The notes under the pieces: model-generated
What the model saw: only the letters and a program-made list of their open reading frames with translations
Database searches by the model: none
Told to the model about the DNA's origin: nothing
Program-made: the position numbers and the translations under genes
Assembly (NCBI GenBank): GCA_002492045.1
Contig: DKXC01000041.1
Coordinates: 1-7,622, forward strand
DNA: 7,622 bases
Direction: 5' to 3'
Source of the DNA: Micrococcaceae bacterium UBA7136
Lineage (GTDB): Bacteria > Actinomycetota > Actinomycetes > Actinomycetales > Micrococcaceae
Shown here: positions 5,724 to 7,622 of the stretch, in pieces
How the letters are laid out: every line of letters begins with the position of its first letter
Numbering within the stretch: position 1 is the stretch's first letter

Positions 5724-6194
5724 ATGTGCGATTCTTGCCCCTGCCAGCAGGAAGAAAAGCCCCAGCCCGTAAGCCAGAACCAGTTCACCCGCCGGTCTGC
5801 GGTGGGCCTGGCCGGTGCCGCTGCTGGCAGCCTGACCCTGTCTGCCTGTTCTTCTTCCCAGTCTGAGAGCCTGACTGATGATGCAGGCGGCCCTTCAGCC
5901 CCCACCGATATGGCTGCGGCTGCGGACGTCCCGGTGGGCGGGGTTATTAAGGCTACAGCCAGTGGGGTTAGCGTCATGATTGCCCAGCCTAGCGAGGGCC
6001 AGTTCAGGGCCTTCTCTTCGGTCTGCACCCACCAGGGCTGCCAGCTCAACGCCCAGATGGAGAAGAGCATGACCTGCCCCTGCCATTCTTCAGTTTTTTC
6101 GCTTGAGGACGGCTCCCCCACCGGTGGCCCGGCTGAGACTGCCCTGGCCCAGTTCCCGGTAGAGGTCAAAGAAGGCCGTATCTGGGTGGGCTAG
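5724..6194 (+). CDS. Tat-exported Rieske [2Fe-2S] lipoprotein
   Basis: This 156-residue iron-sulfur protein is probably anchored by lipid on the outer face of the membrane. The N-terminus has a twin-arginine motif 'FTRRSAV' (21-27), a weakly hydrophobic stretch and a lipobox LSAC, making C42 the likely lipidated residue. Tat export fits a cofactor loaded before transport. The Rieske domain (about 68-156) has box I 'CTHQGC' with cluster ligands C101/H103, and box II 'CPCHSS' with ligands C118/H121. C106 and C120 would form the stabilising disulfide. Such small proteins carry electrons, but no oxidase or cytochrome partner is nearby, so the pathway is unknown. Three further cysteines (C2, C5, C7) lie in the cytoplasmic tip of the signal peptide, which is odd. 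The ribosome site AAGGAG is 6 nt before the ATG. The gene is probably cotranscribed with RNase D. Confidence 0.93.
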   Translation: MCDSCPCQQEEKPQPVSQNQFTRRSAVGLAGAAAGSLTLSACSSSQSESLTDDAGGPSAPTDMAAAADVPVGGVIKATASGVSVMIAQPSEGQFRAFSSVCTHQGCQLNAQMEKSMTCPCHSSVFSLEDGSPTGGPAETALAQFPVEVKEGRIWVG

Positions 6195-6201
6195 CCTCGG
6201 C

Positions 6202-6357
6202 CTAGGCTTGCAGACTCATGTTCGCCGTCGCCCTCTCGACTGCTTCGCAGTCGATTCACGCCCCGCCTGACGGCGGATTCCGTTCGCTCTTGCGTGCTGG
6301 CGCACCCGCGAACTCCATCAATGCCAACGGCATCACCACGAGTCTGCCAGCGCCTAG
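6202..6357. repeat. structured non-coding segment bounded by an inverted repeat
   Basis: GCAGACTC (6210-6217) and GAGTCTGC (6340-6347) pair perfectly. Pairing continues outward to CTAGGC (6202-6207) and GCCTAG (6352-6357), with a few bulged bases. Inside are further perfect stems: TCGACTGC/GCAGTCGA (6236-6254, 3-nt loop), CCGCC/GGCGG (6263-6276), GTTCGC/GCGAAC (6282-6287 with 6308-6313) and ATGCC/GGCAT (6321-6333). The inner sequence is richer in CpG than the flanking genes. It could be a small non-autonomous mobile repeat (MITE/REP-like), a structured RNA or an elaborate 3' end for the Rieske transcript. A 64-codon opposite-strand frame covers it but has no ribosome site and resembles no protein I know. 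Confidence 0.5.
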
Positions 6358-6363
6358 CTAAGT

Positions 6364-6400
6364 AGCCCCCGTCTTCCCTGAGCAAGAGGAAGCGGGGGCT
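6364..6400. terminator. bidirectional intrinsic terminator between the Rieske gene and dxs
   Basis: AGCCCCCG (6364-6371) pairs with CGGGGGCT (6393-6400). After a single bulged T, CTTCC (6373-6377) pairs with GGAAG (6388-6392), giving 13 bp around a 10-nt loop. A T-rich tail (TTAGTGTTT) follows in the plus direction. In the minus direction the stem begins 12 nt past the dxs stop, with a poorer tail. It most likely ends both convergent transcripts. Confidence 0.8.
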
Positions 6401-6412
6401 TAGTGTTTGGCC

Positions 6413-7622
6413 CTAAGAGGCCGACCGATGCTTAGGCTTCTCTCCCACCTCACGGGCAAAGGGCACCATGTGGCCGGCCAGCTGGGCCAGAATATCAGCA
6501 GCAATCTTCTGGGGGGTCAGGCCCACCTCTTCTAAGATTTCTTCCCGCTCTGCATGCTTAATGAAGTCTGCCGGTAGACCCAACTCGTTCAGGGCTGTAT
6601 CTAGGCCAGCAGCCCGCATCTCCTGACGGATCCGGGAGCCAACGCCACCAGCCCGCACCCCGTCCTCCAGGGAGACCACAATCCGGTGATTCGCAGCTAG
6701 GTCCAGGACCGAGGCCGGAACCGGCATGACCCAGCGGGGGTCAACCACGGTTACGCTGACGCCCTGCTCAGCTAGCAGGTCGCTCACAGCCAGGGCTAGG
6801 CGGGCAAAGGCGCCTACGCCTACCAGCAGAACGTCCATCTGGCCACTCTCGGGGTTAGGTTCACCCCGGCGGGCCAGCACATCCACCCCGTCGGCCAGGC
6901 GTTCCAGGGCCGGGATATCCGGGCCCACCGACCCCTTGGGGTAGCGAATTACCGTCGGGGCATCCGAAATAGCTACCGCTTCCCGGAGTTCCTCCCGCAG
7001 GGTCACAGCGTCGCGGGGGGCGGCCAGGTGCAGGCCAGGGATGAACTGCAAGAGGGCCAAGTCCCACATGCCGTGGTGGGAGGCCCCGTCCGGGCCGGTT
7101 ACACCAGAACGGTCCAGCACCAGGGTCACCCCGGCCTTGTGGAGGGCAACATCCATGAGCAGCTGGTCAAAACCCCGGTTGAGGAAGGTTGCGTAGAGGG
7201 CGATGACCGGGTGCTGGCCACCGTAGGCCAGGCCAGCGCTCATGGCCACAGCATGCTGCTCAGCGATACCCACATCGATGACCCGCTCAGGGTGGGCGTC
7301 CGCCATGGGTTTGAGGCCCACCGGAATCAGCATGGCCCCGGTAATACCCACCAGGTCGGGGCGCTCATCTGCGATTTCCTTAATCTCCTGGGCGAAGACG
7401 CTGGTCCAGGACTTAGCGGAAGACTTAGACAGGGCCTCACCGGTCTCGGGGTCAATGACGCCCACCGCGTGGAACATGTCGTCCTTGTCGCTGACCGCTG
7501 GGCCGTAGCCATGGCCCTTCTCGGTAATGGCGTGAACAATAACCGGGCCAGCAAAGTTCTTAGCTGCCAGCAGGGCCTTTTCTACGGCTTCCTGGTCGTG
7601 ACCATCAATGGGGCCCAGATAC
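6413..7622 (-). CDS. dxs: 1-deoxy-D-xylulose-5-phosphate synthase, C-terminal two thirds
   Basis: DXS is a thiamine-diphosphate enzyme that joins pyruvate and glyceraldehyde 3-phosphate to make 1-deoxy-D-xylulose 5-phosphate, the entry step of the MEP isoprenoid pathway. It is cytoplasmic. The frame is open to the right edge, so about 402 of the usual 620-640 residues are present and the N-terminus is outside. In order from the edge come 'YLGPIDGHD', 'EKGHGYGPA', 'FHAVGVIDPETG', the cofactor-activating glutamate in 'DVGIAEQHAV', 'GGQHPVIALYATFLNRGFDQ', 'DRSGVTGPDGASHHG', 'APRDAVTLREEL', and the C-terminal transketolase domain ending 'LGLPADFIKHAEREEILEEVGLT'. The ATG at 7477 is internal, not the start. 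All visible motifs are intact. The gene is convergent with the Rieske gene and ends at a shared terminator. Confidence 0.98.
   Translation of the reverse strand, partial: YLGPIDGHDQEAVEKALLAAKNFAGPVIVHAITEKGHGYGPAVSDKDDMFHAVGVIDPETGEALSKSSAKSWTSVFAQEIKEIADERPDLVGITGAMLIPVGLKPMADAHPERVIDVGIAEQHAVAMSAGLAYGGQHPVIALYATFLNRGFDQLLMDVALHKAGVTLVLDRSGVTGPDGASHHGMWDLALLQFIPGLHLAAPRDAVTLREELREAVAISDAPTVIRYPKGSVGPDIPALERLADGVDVLARRGEPNPESGQMDVLLVGVGAFARLALAVSDLLAEQGVSVTVVDPRWVMPVPASVLDLAANHRIVVSLEDGVRAGGVGSRIRQEMRAAGLDTALNELGLPADFIKHAEREEILEEVGLTPQKIAADILAQLAGHMVPFAREVGEKPKHRSAS

Noticed and set aside
5699..6169. 156-codon frame antisense to the Rieske gene
   Set aside because: It is a shadow of a clearly real gene with intact Rieske and Tat motifs. 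Its Trp/Ser-rich translation resembles nothing.
6236..6333. CRISPR-like series of short repeats
   Set aside because: The hairpins differ from one another in sequence and spacing. There is no direct repeat unit and no cas gene nearby.
6191..6385. 64-codon opposite-strand reading frame over the Rieske/dxs spacer
   Set aside because: Its start codon lies inside the terminator stem, it has no ribosome site, it is Arg/Ser-rich, and the hairpins explain the sequence better.
7475..7477. ATG at 7477 as the dxs start
   Set aside because: The frame continues to the right edge with clear DXS sequence ('YLGPIDGHD', 'EKGHGYGPA'), so the gene is cut by the window rather than shortened.

Overview
The window looks like ordinary chromosome from an actinobacterium of moderately high G+C (about 60% by eye). 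Three things point there: proteins rich in Ala, Leu and Gly; the actinobacterial form of the ZapE/AFG1-like ATPase; and a two-domain RNase D gene facing a convergent dxs, an order I know from Mycobacterium tuberculosis. A genus within Micrococcales or Actinomycetales is plausible, but I cannot name one. Genes are tightly packed and mostly alternate in convergent and divergent pairs.

Layout from left to right. The 5' part of a tRNA gene (minus strand) is cut by the left edge, with its promoter upstream. A GNAT N-acetyltransferase (233-802, +) ends 1 bp from the stop of zapE (804-1862, -). A 166-bp divergent intergenic region separates zapE from ybaK, a Cys-tRNA(Pro) deacylase (2029-2529, +). 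The 3' end of ybaK overlaps by 17 bp the 3' end of a membrane-anchored alpha/beta hydrolase (2513-3763, -). A second divergent region, with a promoter and a leader hairpin, precedes msrB (3919-4338, +). A strong hairpin then separates msrB from the RNase D gene (4458-5702, +, TTG start). RNase D lies 21 bp upstream of a Tat-exported Rieske lipoprotein gene (5724-6194, +), and the two are probably one operon. After a structured non-coding stretch and a shared terminator comes dxs (6413 to beyond the right edge, -), the first enzyme of the MEP isoprenoid pathway.

The genes do not form one pathway. They are housekeeping functions: translation quality control (ybaK), RNA processing (RNase D), protein repair (msrB), envelope redox or electron transfer (Rieske), isoprenoid precursors (dxs) and an ATPase tied to division or stress (zapE). 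I see no phage, IS, CRISPR, toxin-antitoxin or defence signature, and no convincing new multi-gene system. The least explained piece is a segment of about 156 bp (6202-6357) between the Rieske gene and dxs. It is bounded by an imperfect inverted repeat and holds several hairpins in series, so it could be a repeat element of the MITE/REP type or a structured RNA.
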